The notes below the pieces were generated by a model. The model was not told the DNA's origin and did no database searches. It worked only from the letters and a program-made list of their open reading frames with translations. The translations under genes and the position numbers were made by a program. From a virus, in IMG/VR virus record IMGVR_UViG_3300047469_000054, positions 1 through 64,000 of that record: a stretch of 64,000 nt of DNA; one strand, given 5' to 3'. This document shows, one piece after another, positions 41,318 to 49,734 of this stretch (positions within the stretch are counted from its first letter, which is position 1; every line of letters begins with the position of its first letter).

Positions 41318-41566
41318 ATGAGAGGACTTGAAAAAGAATATCTGGAGCATCGAATTCTTGATGCTATCGAGTTTATCCCGATGTCTAAGGGTGCTATTTG
41401 CGATTTACTTTATGGCAACGAAGATGGTTATTACGCTGTTGACTTAGCTATAAAGAGAATGCGCAAGCGTGGATATGTGAAATTTCATTTTTGCAGATGG
41501 GTAATAACCAACAAGGGAATTGGCGCTCTCAATAAGATGTATAGGTGCGTCTTTGCCGTCAGATGA
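41318..41566 (+). CDS. Winged-helix-like protein (82 aa)
   Basis: GGGGGAAG site. MSKGAICDLLYG, AVDLAIKRMRKRGYVKF and CRWVITNKGIGAL follow a helix-turn-helix/wing pattern; possible DNA-binding regulator. By position, candidate for late-gene control. Confidence 0.65.
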   Translation: MRGLEKEYLEHRILDAIEFIPMSKGAICDLLYGNEDGYYAVDLAIKRMRKRGYVKFHFCRWVITNKGIGALNKMYRCVFAVR

Positions 41567-41873
41567 CGACATACAGGCTTGTCCACGCTGTTGCGGCTCT
41601 GGCTACGATAGCCATCCAGACTCCGGATATAACTGTTCGCTATGTGGTGGTAGTGGCGGCGTTGCCGCCTGCTTGCCGTGCCGCTGTAGTGAGATGGTGG
41701 AAGGTGATGGATGTAAGGATGGATGCCTTATTATGGCGCCTAGCGCGTGCTCTACCTGCGAAGGATCTGGCGTTGAGTTTGTTTATGGCGGCTATAGCAC
41801 GGTTTTGGAAATTACATGCAGCGAGTGCTGCTTTGGCACGAAAATCAAGGAGACTTATGATGAGCAAAACTAA
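41553..41873 (+). CDS. DnaJ-type zinc-finger protein
   Basis: About 106 residues from a TTG (AGGTG upstream); an earlier TTG at 41520 is possible. CPRCCGSGY, CSLCGGSGG, CSTCEGSGVE and CSECC are repeats of the CxxCxGxG zinc-binding type of DnaJ, without a J domain. It might bind misfolded proteins or act as a structural zinc module. Confidence 0.7.
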   Translation: MPSDDDIQACPRCCGSGYDSHPDSGYNCSLCGGSGGVAACLPCRCSEMVEGDGCKDGCLIMAPSACSTCEGSGVEFVYGGYSTVLEITCSECCFGTKIKETYDEQN

Positions 41874-42048
41874 TGCTGAGTATATCGAATGGTTGAGCGG
41901 CAAGCAGCCAGTTGCCGATGATGTCATGGTTGAGGCAAAACTTCGCGATGGTGTCGTTTTTCGATACCGCGCCAATCAACTGGAATGGGATCATTATCCA
42001 GATGATCCCGATTACGATATCGTCGCTTATCGCGTGGTGCAGTCATGA
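41857..42048 (+). CDS. Small protein, related to the N terminus of the next gene
   Basis: 63 residues, AAGGAG site. PVADDVMVEAKLRDGVVFRY and the YDIVAYRVVQS end align with the first 55 residues of the 42045 protein (PVDDDVIIDVVLRNGDKYDC, SIQAWRP). A small beta domain of a kind common in phages. Confidence 0.72.
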   Translation: MMSKTNAEYIEWLSGKQPVADDVMVEAKLRDGVVFRYRANQLEWDHYPDDPDYDIVAYRVVQS

Positions 42049-42665
42049 GTGAGTGGATTGCGAACACAGGCACGGCTCCGGTTGATGACGACGTAATCAT
42101 TGATGTTGTGTTGCGCAACGGCGACAAATATGATTGTACGAAGGCAAATGGCTGGGAGTGGGATTTGCATAAGTATGGCGTCTTTTCAATTCAAGCATGG
42201 CGTCCGCACGTTGCTGTAGTTGCTCCAACGTACACAATCAAGCATTATGACAACATTGGCCATTCTCCAGCGTGGCCGCTTGTTCCGTCCTACTTGGGCG
42301 AACTTGAAGCCTCCGGCCTTGGCGAGAACCCCCGCCAAGGACCGGCCTATAATGATCCTGCATTCGTGCACTTCAGCAATGGTAAGCCGGTAGGCTTCCT
42401 GTCGTATCGATACGATGACGTACGCTGTGGCTACTGGATATTGGCAGCCTGGACGGCTAGCCACTCACGCAAGACTGGTGTGCATACGCGGCTGTTTGAA
42501 GCCCTGGTGCGCCGTGCCAAGGTGAAAGATGTGTGCACGATCATCAGTGGAACGCACGTCGATAACGCTGCGTCTCAGGCTGCCTTTAAGAAGCAAGGGC
42601 GAACGGCTACTCACATCATGTATGAGTATCGCATCAATGACTATGTTGATGGGATGGATGCATGA
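42045..42665 (+). CDS. Fusion of small phage domain and GNAT acetyltransferase-like domain
   Basis: 206 residues, ATGA overlap. Residues 1-55 repeat the domain of the preceding gene. From about residue 75 the pattern resembles GNAT enzymes: VGFLSYRYDDVRCGYWILAA, SRKTGVHTRLFEALVRRAK (CoA-binding-like helix) and NAASQAAFKKQGRTATH. Substrate unknown. Confidence 0.75.
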   Translation: MSEWIANTGTAPVDDDVIIDVVLRNGDKYDCTKANGWEWDLHKYGVFSIQAWRPHVAVVAPTYTIKHYDNIGHSPAWPLVPSYLGELEASGLGENPRQGPAYNDPAFVHFSNGKPVGFLSYRYDDVRCGYWILAAWTASHSRKTGVHTRLFEALVRRAKVKDVCTIISGTHVDNAASQAAFKKQGRTATHIMYEYRINDYVDGMDA

Positions 42666-43081
42666 CGTCCATGCACAGCGTTATGCGCACGCCTATCAGG
42701 TATCCATTCGGCAGGCCAGCGCTTGACCAGGACGCGCTGTGGAGATGCGTGGCTAAGACGTATGCGAACTATGATCCGGATCCCATAGACTACGGCCACG
42801 ACATAGGCTCGCATCAGGACGTGGAGCTACACTATTATGCAGTGGATAGGCGTACTCCATGTGGCGCTTGGATCGTGCTAGGGTATGGCGTGCATGGTCA
42901 TGAACGTAGGTTCGTGCACCTTGGTAAGCGCAAGCAGTACGCCAGCAACACAGAAGGCGAGGCCGTGCGTCAGTTCGTTAAGCGCAAGGATAGGCACATC
43001 TCCATCCTGGAGGCGCAGGCCGCCGCCGCGCGCGAAGCTAGGGCTATCGCTATGCAGCACGTCGATGTAGGCTCGACGTAG
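42662..43081 (+). CDS. Hypothetical protein (139 aa)
   Basis: ATGA overlap. Basic, His/Tyr-rich (VHGHERRFVHLGKRKQY), ends in an Ala/Arg coiled helix (EAQAAAAREARAIAMQ). Last gene before the late control region; a terminator hairpin overlaps its end. Confidence 0.73.
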   Translation: MTSMHSVMRTPIRYPFGRPALDQDALWRCVAKTYANYDPDPIDYGHDIGSHQDVELHYYAVDRRTPCGAWIVLGYGVHGHERRFVHLGKRKQYASNTEGEAVRQFVKRKDRHISILEAQAAAAREARAIAMQHVDVGST

Positions 43082-43086
43082 CTTTT
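43059..43086 (+). terminator. Rho-independent terminator overlapping the stop
   Basis: Stem ACGTCGA (43059-43065) with TCGACGT (43073-43079), loop TGTAGGC, then AGC and a T run. Confidence 0.75.
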
Positions 43087-43101
43087 TTATTTATCTAATA
43101 A

Positions 43102-43177
43102 TAGGAATACATTCCTACAAAGATGAACTAATGATTAATATAGGAATATTATTCTAATATGTAGGAATGTATTCTCA
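43102..43177. promoter_or_regulatory. Three operator-like inverted repeats
   Basis: TAGGAATACATTCCTA (43102-43117), TAGGAATATTATTCTA (43141-43156), TAGGAATGTATTCTCA (43162-43177): a TAGGAAT-NN-ATTC core repeated three times, the first a perfect palindrome. They lie 90-160 bases before the late promoter. Confidence 0.8.
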
Positions 43178-43178
43178 T

Positions 43179-43192
43179 GTTGTCTAGACAAC
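43179..43192. promoter_or_regulatory. 14-bp perfect palindrome
   Basis: GTTGTCTAGACAAC directly after the third TAGGAAT repeat; a likely second protein-binding site. Confidence 0.65.
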
Positions 43193-43264
43193 TATGGTGA
43201 TGGTCAGGTGGAAAAATATTCTTCGAAATATCGAAATAAAAGTATTGTTTTTCACTTTTGCGCA

Positions 43265-43293
43265 TTGCCATCGAAATGGATCCATGTTATAAT
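43265..43293 (+). promoter_or_regulatory. Late (structural) gene promoter
   Basis: TTGCCA (43265-43270), 17 bases, TATAAT (43288-43293). It is the only strong promoter between the small-gene block and the terminase, so it probably drives the virion genes. Confidence 0.85.
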
Positions 43294-43495
43294 GGAGGTT
43301 TTGACCGGGGGGGAGTCTAAATGTTGGAAAAATAGTTCTGGCTGGGTACCGGCGGGGGTCAAAAGCAAACGCATCTCCAAAATGGGAAATAGGTTTATTT
43401 TCCTATGTTGCTTGATTTTTTGTGAATTGATTCCTACGTTGATTTGCGTATTGAATCAACCATTTAACACCTATAAACATTAAGGAGTATAGCAT
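43294..43495 (+). promoter_or_regulatory. About 190-base leader of the late transcript
   Basis: No credible gene. Contains TTTTGACC (43299-43306) and its inverse GGTCAAAA (43358-43365), with G runs in between, which could form a hairpin in the 5' leader. The terminase start follows with AAGGAG. Confidence 0.55.
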
Positions 43496-43897
43496 ATGGC
43501 GGGCAGACCGCGCAAGCCACTTGCCAAGGCTAAAATTGAGGGCCGAGATAAAATTCACGCCGGGCGCTATTCAGGCAGAAATGAGCCGAAAGGAACAGAA
43601 GGGGCGGGAGATCCACCCGACTATCTACAGGATGTTGATGGCAACCTAACCCGTACCGCATGGTACCTCTTTACAATTGAGATCCCATGGCTAAACTCAT
43701 CCCATAGGTCGCTATTGGAAATGGCCTCATTGATACGCGGAGAAATCATTGCTGGCGGCATGCCTGGAATTCAACGGCTTAATGCGCTACGTATGATGCT
43801 AGCCCAAATGGGGGCAACTCCAGCGGATGCAACTAAGGTAGGTGTAGGTGGAAAAGATGACGAAGACGAAGACGATGAATTCTTTAACGGTGGCTGA
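43496..43897 (+). CDS. terS: Terminase small subunit (P27 family)
   Basis: 133 residues. AGRPRKPLAKAKIEGRDKIH, YSGRNEPKGTEGAGDPP, then AWYLFTIEIPWLNSSHRSLL (about 55-74) match the P27 family that recognises the packaging site. Ends in a very acidic tail (KDDEDEDDEFF). Its 3' end overlaps the large-subunit gene by 41 bases. Confidence 0.85.
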   Translation: MAGRPRKPLAKAKIEGRDKIHAGRYSGRNEPKGTEGAGDPPDYLQDVDGNLTRTAWYLFTIEIPWLNSSHRSLLEMASLIRGEIIAGGMPGIQRLNALRMMLAQMGATPADATKVGVGGKDDEDEDDEFFNGG

Positions 43898-46031
43898 AAA
43901 GGCCACCGCTGCCGCCCAGCGCCGCGCGCAACAAAAGGAGAAGGCTATTGCCGGAAGACAAAAAGAAGATACCGTATTGGGGAGACAGAAGCATGCGAAG
44001 CCGTTGGTTGCTGCTCAAGAACTTTCGCAAGGCAGAAAGGGAGTGGTGCGGCAAGCTGAAAACGAACAGGTTCGGCAGCCTAACGCACTGGACCGTGCTT
44101 CTGCCTATGCCCGTGCGGTATTGGATGGCGATATCATTGCCGGTCCACATGTGCGAAATACGTGCCGTAGACATTTTTCTGACCTTGACGTGGGCCGAGA
44201 TCGCGGTATCTTCTTTGATTTAGCTAAGGCGCAACGCATTGTAGATTTCTTTGAGAAAAAGCTTAAGCTGTCTGAGGGGCAGTTTGAGGGCTTGCCGTTC
44301 AAGCTTGCGCCTGTTCAGGTGTTTAAGCTGGCGTCAATATTCGGATGGTATCAAGCCCCTCTTGTGGGCGGTAAATATGATTTCGATGCTCCCAAAGGCG
44401 TCGTTAAGGGTGTAAATATTGCCGCTGGAAGGTATGCGCGTAGACGCTTTCGACGCGCGTATATCGAAGAGGGCAAAGGGAACGGCAAAAGCCCCTTTGC
44501 CGGGGGCATCGGCCTATATGGCTTATGCGCAGATGGCGAAGGCGGAGCGCAGATTTACGCCGCCGCCGCTAAGCAAGCGCAGGCGAACATTCTGTTTCAG
44601 GATGCCGTAAAGATGCGCGCTGCAAGTAAGGCGCTAAAAAAGCGCATTAATGGGATATCTGGTGGTCCAGGCAAGGAATACAATATGGCGCATTTGGCGT
44701 CAGGATCTTTCTTTCGTCCAATCTCAAAGGAGGCGGGCAAGACAGGCTCCGGCCCGCGCCCGCTATTCGCCTTGTGCGATGAAGTGCATGAGCATCCAGA
44801 TAGAAAGATTATGGAGATGCTGGAACGTGGCTTTAAGTTCCGACTGTCTCCGCTACTGCTTATGATCACTAATAGCGGTAGCGATCGCAATTCCATTTGT
44901 TGGGAAGAGCACGAATGGGCATGTAAGGTGGCCGCTGGCACTAGGACGCCTGACGATGATTTTACCTATGTTGGTGAGCCAATTGGCGATGATACGTTCT
45001 CGTATGTTTGCGCTATGGATAAGGATGACAACCCACTAACTGATCCGTCGTGCTGGTACAAGGCTAACCCAATGCTGGATATTATCCTTTCTCAAGAATA
45101 CCTAGCTGGCGTCGTGAAAACCGCCAAGGATATTCCAGGTCAGAGAAACGGTATTTTGCGGCTGCATTTTTGCACTTGGACAGATTCCGATAAGGGATGG
45201 ATGAGTCGAGAGATAATCGATAGGGCCATGGTTGACTTTGATCCTTACGAAATTCATAAGGAGGGAATTATTGCCGCTGGCGTTGACTTGTCCAAGACTC
45301 GAGATTTGACCGCCGCAGCTTTCGTCGTAGAGACTGGAAAGGTTACTGTTGATAGAACGAATTCGGATGGCTCCATTGAGGAAATGGAACTACCTACGTT
45401 TGATGCGTGGGTAGAGGCGTGGACTCCAAAGGACACTATTCTAGCACGCTCTGAAGCAGACAAGCAACCATATGTATTATGGTCGGAAACCATGTATCCC
45501 GGAACTGATCAGCCATATTTAAGGTCGACTCCTGGGGAGCGCATTAGATATGATCATGTCGCATCATTCTTTGTGAAGGTTAATCAAGAGATGCGCCTTA
45601 AGGGCATTGCATATGATAGATATGCATATGATAAGTTTAAGGAGGAGTGCGAAAATCAAGGGCTTGATGTTAAGCATATAGCCCATCCGCAAGGCGGCAA
45701 GATCCGCGCTAGGGTAGACCCTAAAGATGTTGAATTGGCTGAGAAGGCCGGAAAACCAAAGCCTCTTGGCTTATGGATGCCTGGGTCTTTGAAGTTATTC
45801 GAAGACGCTATTATTGATGGGCGCGTGCGCTTGCGTATGTCGCCCGTGTTGATGACTGCGCTTATGGGCGCGGCTCTGGCTAAGCCAGATGACCAGGGAA
45901 ATACATGGTTTGTTAAGGGTGACACAACAGTTAGAATCGACCCGGCTGTCGCTCTAGTTATGGCGTTTGGATTAATTCACGATATGCCGATTGACGAAAC
46001 TGAAGGTAAATTCCAAATGATGTTTCTGTAG
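43857..46031 (+). CDS. terL: Terminase large subunit
   Basis: 724 residues; AGGTGG five to six bases before ATG 43857 beats the GTG at 43848. It is longer than usual by a basic N-terminal segment of about 70 residues (AAAQRRAQQKEKAIAGRQK). Packaging ATPase motifs: Walker A EEGKGNGKSPF near 203-213 and Walker B LFALCDEVHEHP near 303. C-terminal nuclease part has GVDLSKTRDLTA (metal Asp near 477) and DRYAYDKF. Packages DNA into proheads. Confidence 0.92.
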   Translation: MTKTKTMNSLTVAEKATAAAQRRAQQKEKAIAGRQKEDTVLGRQKHAKPLVAAQELSQGRKGVVRQAENEQVRQPNALDRASAYARAVLDGDIIAGPHVRNTCRRHFSDLDVGRDRGIFFDLAKAQRIVDFFEKKLKLSEGQFEGLPFKLAPVQVFKLASIFGWYQAPLVGGKYDFDAPKGVVKGVNIAAGRYARRRFRRAYIEEGKGNGKSPFAGGIGLYGLCADGEGGAQIYAAAAKQAQANILFQDAVKMRAASKALKKRINGISGGPGKEYNMAHLASGSFFRPISKEAGKTGSGPRPLFALCDEVHEHPDRKIMEMLERGFKFRLSPLLLMITNSGSDRNSICWEEHEWACKVAAGTRTPDDDFTYVGEPIGDDTFSYVCAMDKDDNPLTDPSCWYKANPMLDIILSQEYLAGVVKTAKDIPGQRNGILRLHFCTWTDSDKGWMSREIIDRAMVDFDPYEIHKEGIIAAGVDLSKTRDLTAAAFVVETGKVTVDRTNSDGSIEEMELPTFDAWVEAWTPKDTILARSEADKQPYVLWSETMYPGTDQPYLRSTPGERIRYDHVASFFVKVNQEMRLKGIAYDRYAYDKFKEECENQGLDVKHIAHPQGGKIRARVDPKDVELAEKAGKPKPLGLWMPGSLKLFEDAIIDGRVRLRMSPVLMTALMGAALAKPDDQGNTWFVKGDTTVRIDPAVALVMAFGLIHDMPIDETEGKFQMMFL

Positions 46032-46063
46032 GGTTTACGTTTTTAAAGAATTAAATAGGGAAC

Positions 46064-46079
46064 GGGAGGCTATATGTAG
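46064..46079 (+). promoter_or_regulatory. Start-stop element (GGGAGG, ATGTAG)
   Basis: GGGAGG (46064-46069), four bases, ATG immediately followed by TAG (46074-46079), 48 bases before the capsid gene. The same layout occurs at 25298-25314. Confidence 0.45.
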
Positions 46080-46126
46080 GCACTTTCGAACGTATCGAAA
46101 ACCAATACACTGAAAAGGAAAAATAG

Positions 46127-48097
46127 TTGAAAACGCATCGTGCTTATTCGCTGCTTTCCGTAAATAACGTTGTAAAGGCCGTAAAGGCCGGTAGCGATAC
46201 CGAACAGCGCATTATTTCCGGCATTGCAACGACTCCGACGCCTGACCGCGTTGGGGATATTATCGATCCGGCTGGCGTTTCTTTCAATAATCCTCTCCCG
46301 CTTCTTTGGCAGCATATGCATTCCATGCCAGTTGGTACCGTTGTTTTCGGCAAGGCTACCGATAAGGGAATTCCTTTTACTGCTACTCTTCCTGTTGTTG
46401 AGGAAGAGGGAAATTTGAAGCAGCGGGTTGATGAAGCTTGGCAGAGCGTCAAATTAGGTCTTGTACGGGCTGTATCAATTGGGTTTCGACCCATTGAATT
46501 TAGCTTTCTCGATAGCGGAGGCGTCCGTTTTACGGAGACTGAAGTTTTCGAATTGTCTCTGGTAACTGTTCCTGCAAATGCAGAGGCTACCATTGACGTT
46601 GTAAAAAGCATTGACGCAAAGGTAATTGTTGCCGCTAGCGGAGCAAAGAGCGTTAAGGCAAAAGAGGTTACGAAGTCTGGACGCGTTGTCTTGACGAAAA
46701 GCAAGGAGAATAAATTGGACTACGCCAAACAGATCGCAGAATTCCTGGAAACCAAGGCTGCAAAGATTGAGGCTGCAAACGCCCTTCTTGAAAAGTCTGC
46801 TTCCGCAACTCTAACCGATGAAGATTCGGCAGAGTACGACAATCTCAATGTTGAGATTGACTCCATTGACGCACATGTGAAGCGTCTTGAACAGGCGCAG
46901 GCTCGTTCTAAGGCTTCCGCTGTTGCCGTCGATACTACTAAGACCGCTGCTGCTGCTGCTGCTGCCCGCGCTGGCGTCCATGCCGTCGCTAAGGCTCCCA
47001 AGCTGGAAAAGGGTATCGAGTTCGCACAGTTCGCCATCTGCCTTGGTGCGGCTAAGGGTAGCCTACTCCAGGCTCGCGAAATCGCGCAGACTCGTTTCGT
47101 AGGCAATGCTGACCTGAATGTGGCGATTAAGGCTGCCGTTGCTGCCGGTACTACCACGGACGCCACTTGGGCCGCCCCTCTCGTTGACACCTATCAGCGC
47201 TTTGCTGGTGATTTCATCGAGTTCCTTCGTCCGCAGACCATTCTTGGTAAGTTCGGAACGGCTGGCATTCCTTCGCTGCGTCGCGTTCCGTTCAATATCG
47301 AAGTTGCTGGCCAGACTTCTGGCGGTAATGGTTACTGGGTCGGTGAAGGCAAGCCGAAGCCGCTGACCAAGTTCGATTACGCTAACGTTACGTTGCGTTG
47401 GGCCAAGGTCGCAAACATCGCCGTTCTGACTGAAGAGCTTCTTCGGTTCTCCAATCCTTCGGCAGAAGCACTGGTTCGCGACTCGCTGGCTGCCGCTCTG
47501 ATTGAGCGCCTGGACATCGACTTTATCAATCCTGCCAAGGCAGCCGTTGCTAACGTGTCTCCGGCTTCGATCACCAACGGCGTTGTTGGTATCCCGTCGT
47601 CTGGCAATGATGCTGCCGCCGTTCGCAATGATATTGCCGCCGTATTTGGCGCCTATATTGCCGCGAACATGACGCCTACTTCTGGCGTCTGGATTATGCA
47701 GGCTACCACTGCCCTGGCTCTGTCTCTTATGCAGAACCCGCTTGGCCAGTCTGAGTTCCCCGGCATCGGTATGAATGGCGGTACGCTGTTTGGCCTTCCT
47801 GTCATTGTTTCGCAGTATGTTGCCGCTGGCAACGTTATTCTGGCGAATGCTCAGGACATCTTTTTGGCTGACGATGGTCAGATCATGATTGATGCCTCGC
47901 GTGAAGCGTCGCTTCAGATGGATAATGCGCCTGCAACTCAGGACGCAACGACCGGCGCAGGCATCGAGCTTGTTTCGATGTTCCAGACCAATAGCGTTGC
48001 TATCCGCGCTGAACGCTGGATTAACTGGCAGAAGCGCCGCGCTGGTGCCGTCGTTCTTCTTACTGGCGTTGCCTGGGGCCAGCCTGAAACCCCGTAA
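46127..48097 (+). CDS. Prohead protease fused to HK97-type major capsid protein
   Basis: 656 residues. A TAG stands directly before the TTG start, so this rare start (AAAAGGA upstream) is the only one. Residues 20-165 are the U35/S78 protease: LLWQHMHSMPVG (His near 62) and RAVSIGF (Ser near 117), then FELSLVTVPANAEA. Residues 205-275 are a delta-like scaffold coiled coil. From about 300 on is the HK97-fold capsid (VDTYQRFAGDFIEFLRPQTI, LRRVPFNIEV, ALIERLDIDFINP). One polyprotein thus yields protease, scaffold and shell. Confidence 0.92.
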   Translation: MKTHRAYSLLSVNNVVKAVKAGSDTEQRIISGIATTPTPDRVGDIIDPAGVSFNNPLPLLWQHMHSMPVGTVVFGKATDKGIPFTATLPVVEEEGNLKQRVDEAWQSVKLGLVRAVSIGFRPIEFSFLDSGGVRFTETEVFELSLVTVPANAEATIDVVKSIDAKVIVAASGAKSVKAKEVTKSGRVVLTKSKENKLDYAKQIAEFLETKAAKIEAANALLEKSASATLTDEDSAEYDNLNVEIDSIDAHVKRLEQAQARSKASAVAVDTTKTAAAAAAARAGVHAVAKAPKLEKGIEFAQFAICLGAAKGSLLQAREIAQTRFVGNADLNVAIKAAVAAGTTTDATWAAPLVDTYQRFAGDFIEFLRPQTILGKFGTAGIPSLRRVPFNIEVAGQTSGGNGYWVGEGKPKPLTKFDYANVTLRWAKVANIAVLTEELLRFSNPSAEALVRDSLAAALIERLDIDFINPAKAAVANVSPASITNGVVGIPSSGNDAAAVRNDIAAVFGAYIAANMTPTSGVWIMQATTALALSLMQNPLGQSEFPGIGMNGGTLFGLPVIVSQYVAAGNVILANAQDIFLADDGQIMIDASREASLQMDNAPATQDATTGAGIELVSMFQTNSVAIRAERWINWQKRRAGAVVLLTGVAWGQPETP

Positions 48098-48127
48098 TAC
48101 GGTGATCCTTTTGGATTAAAATTGAAT

Positions 48128-48162
48128 GGGCCGCTCTGCTCTGGCAAGGGCGGCCCTTTTTT
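48128..48162 (+). terminator. Rho-independent terminator after the capsid gene
   Basis: Stem GGGCCGC (48128-48134) with GCGGCCC (48150-48156), then six T. Would lower expression of downstream genes relative to capsid. Confidence 0.9.
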
Positions 48163-48179
48163 CATAAAGGAGATAGACT

Positions 48180-48524
48180 ATGCATAAGATTATTGTAACG
48201 GTAAAGGTGGCTCATACTGGAATGGGTATGTGGCGGGCCGTTGGCTCTACGTATGCCGTTGAGCGTTCGTATGCCAAGATCCTCCGGGCCATCGGTAAGG
48301 TTGACTACAATGACGCTGTGGCGCCTTCTGCGTCTGATGCTGTCATCTATCCATCTAGCGGAGAGTTGGCGTCCGTTGACGCTCTCAGGGATGAATATGA
48401 ACGCATTAGCGGCAAAGAAGCAGACAAGCGCTGGAAAGCTCCGCGCCTTGCTGCCGCCATTGCTGAGATTGGCGCAAATACGCCTGAGCTTGATGTGGGC
48501 GAAAAGCAAGGCGAAGAAAATTGA
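48180..48524 (+). CDS. Small protein with SAP/HeH-like motif
   Basis: 114 residues, AAAGGAG site. N-terminal beta domain (IIVTVKVAHTGMGMWRAV), then DALRDEYERISGKEADKRW and RLAAAI, a HeH/SAP-like helix-extended-loop pattern seen in phage structural-block proteins. Between capsid terminator and SGNH gene. Possibly a head accessory. Confidence 0.72.
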   Translation: MHKIIVTVKVAHTGMGMWRAVGSTYAVERSYAKILRAIGKVDYNDAVAPSASDAVIYPSSGELASVDALRDEYERISGKEADKRWKAPRLAAAIAEIGANTPELDVGEKQGEEN

Positions 48525-49732
48525 TCGGATTTGCTGAATTCATCAAGGAAATTTCTGCTGTTGGAGATGGCAGCGGGGATGCGGTGAATCCAATTATTCC
48601 TAGCGTTGGAATTCTTGCCGCCAATAGAACGCAATACAAGACGAACACAGCCAGCATTACCGCTCCGTTTACATCTCGGCGCATGCATTACGCGCACCCT
48701 GACGGTGACATTTCAGATATCCAAACGGTAGATCTTAATAGTTTCCTGGCTGGAATTTCGACGGCATCAAATGGGCCGGTACACAACATAAAGAGATTCA
48801 TTGAGTATCCGCAGGGAGTCTTTACTCCGGTTTTATGGGGTGGACTCGATGTGGTTTCTCTTTCTGCCGGTGGAAGAATTAAGTCTGACATTGTCGCCGG
48901 ACTAACTATTCCGGCTGGAGAAAAGTTTTGGGAACGTACGGTCATATTGACAAGCGGAAACATCCCCGTTTGCGTTATGCCCGCTGCGTCTAGCGCTATT
49001 GGCGTTGATGATGGCAACATCTCCGGTGATTTCGGTAATTCAGGTGCGATTGGCCCGACTACCGGCCTAAATACAATCGGATGTCAGGCTATTGTTGGCA
49101 CGGTAAATGCTACCGATGCTAGGAGCTTCGTCCTTCTTGGTGACAGCTTGACGTTTGGCGCGCTGGATATTACCGGATCTGGGCCAAAGGGAGCATCTGG
49201 TTTTGTCGCCCGCATGCTGGATGATCATGGCTACCCGTATATGAAATGGTGCATTGGCGGTCAATATCTCCAGAACCAAGTAACCATGGCATCTAGAATC
49301 AATGCGGACATTGGTCAATTCAATTTCTCCGATTTCATCATTGCGTCAGGTCTCAATGATCTTAGTCTCGGTAGCCGGACAAAGGCACAGGTATTGGCCG
49401 ATATCCAGACGATGGCAACTCAAACTAATGTTGCTGGAAAGCGCGTGTGGAAGACGACTATTACGCCAAGGTCTTCCTCTACGGATAGTTGGGCTACGGT
49501 GGAGAATCAATTGCCTCGCACGGATGGAAACATGGCGGATCTGATTCCTCTTAATGCCGATATCCGCGCCGGACTTCCTAATGTCTATGGGTTCATTGAT
49601 GCCGCTGATGCCGCAATGAGCGCTAGAGATAGCGGAATTCATAAAGCCCCACCAGCGGGAACTACAGATGGAACGCACTTCAATTCAGTTCGAGCCGAAT
49701 TGATTTCGTCTCTTATCGGCGTGGAAATTTAA
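48521..49732 (+). CDS. SGNH/GDSL hydrolase in the head gene block
   Basis: About 403 residues from a TTG overlapping the previous stop. Residues 1-200 are a beta-rich domain of unknown type (virion-binding candidate). Residues 205-403 are an SGNH hydrolase: LLGDSLTFGAL (Ser near 209), CIGGQYLQNQ (Gly), ASGLNDLSL (Asn near 279), and DGTHFNS (Asp/His near 383-386). SGNH enzymes remove acetyl or acyl groups from polysaccharides. Position suggests a capsid-bound decoration enzyme. No signal peptide. Confidence 0.8.
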   Translation: MIGFAEFIKEISAVGDGSGDAVNPIIPSVGILAANRTQYKTNTASITAPFTSRRMHYAHPDGDISDIQTVDLNSFLAGISTASNGPVHNIKRFIEYPQGVFTPVLWGGLDVVSLSAGGRIKSDIVAGLTIPAGEKFWERTVILTSGNIPVCVMPAASSAIGVDDGNISGDFGNSGAIGPTTGLNTIGCQAIVGTVNATDARSFVLLGDSLTFGALDITGSGPKGASGFVARMLDDHGYPYMKWCIGGQYLQNQVTMASRINADIGQFNFSDFIIASGLNDLSLGSRTKAQVLADIQTMATQTNVAGKRVWKTTITPRSSSTDSWATVENQLPRTDGNMADLIPLNADIRAGLPNVYGFIDAADAAMSARDSGIHKAPPAGTTDGTHFNSVRAELISSLIGVEI

Positions 49733-49734
49733 TT

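Noticed and set aside
41545-42048. Longer frame covering the zinc-finger gene in another phase
   Set aside because: Only its last 64 codons (41857-42048) have a good start and a related neighbour; the rest is a shadow of the zinc-finger gene.
43208-43483. Plus-strand GTG frame of 91 codons before the terminase
   Set aside because: It spans the late promoter and leader hairpin, has weak start signals and an unlikely composition.
46084-46102. Shared TTCGAA-ATCGAAA-like string before the capsid gene and at 43219
   Set aside because: Only two copies with different spacing; too weak for a regulatory claim.
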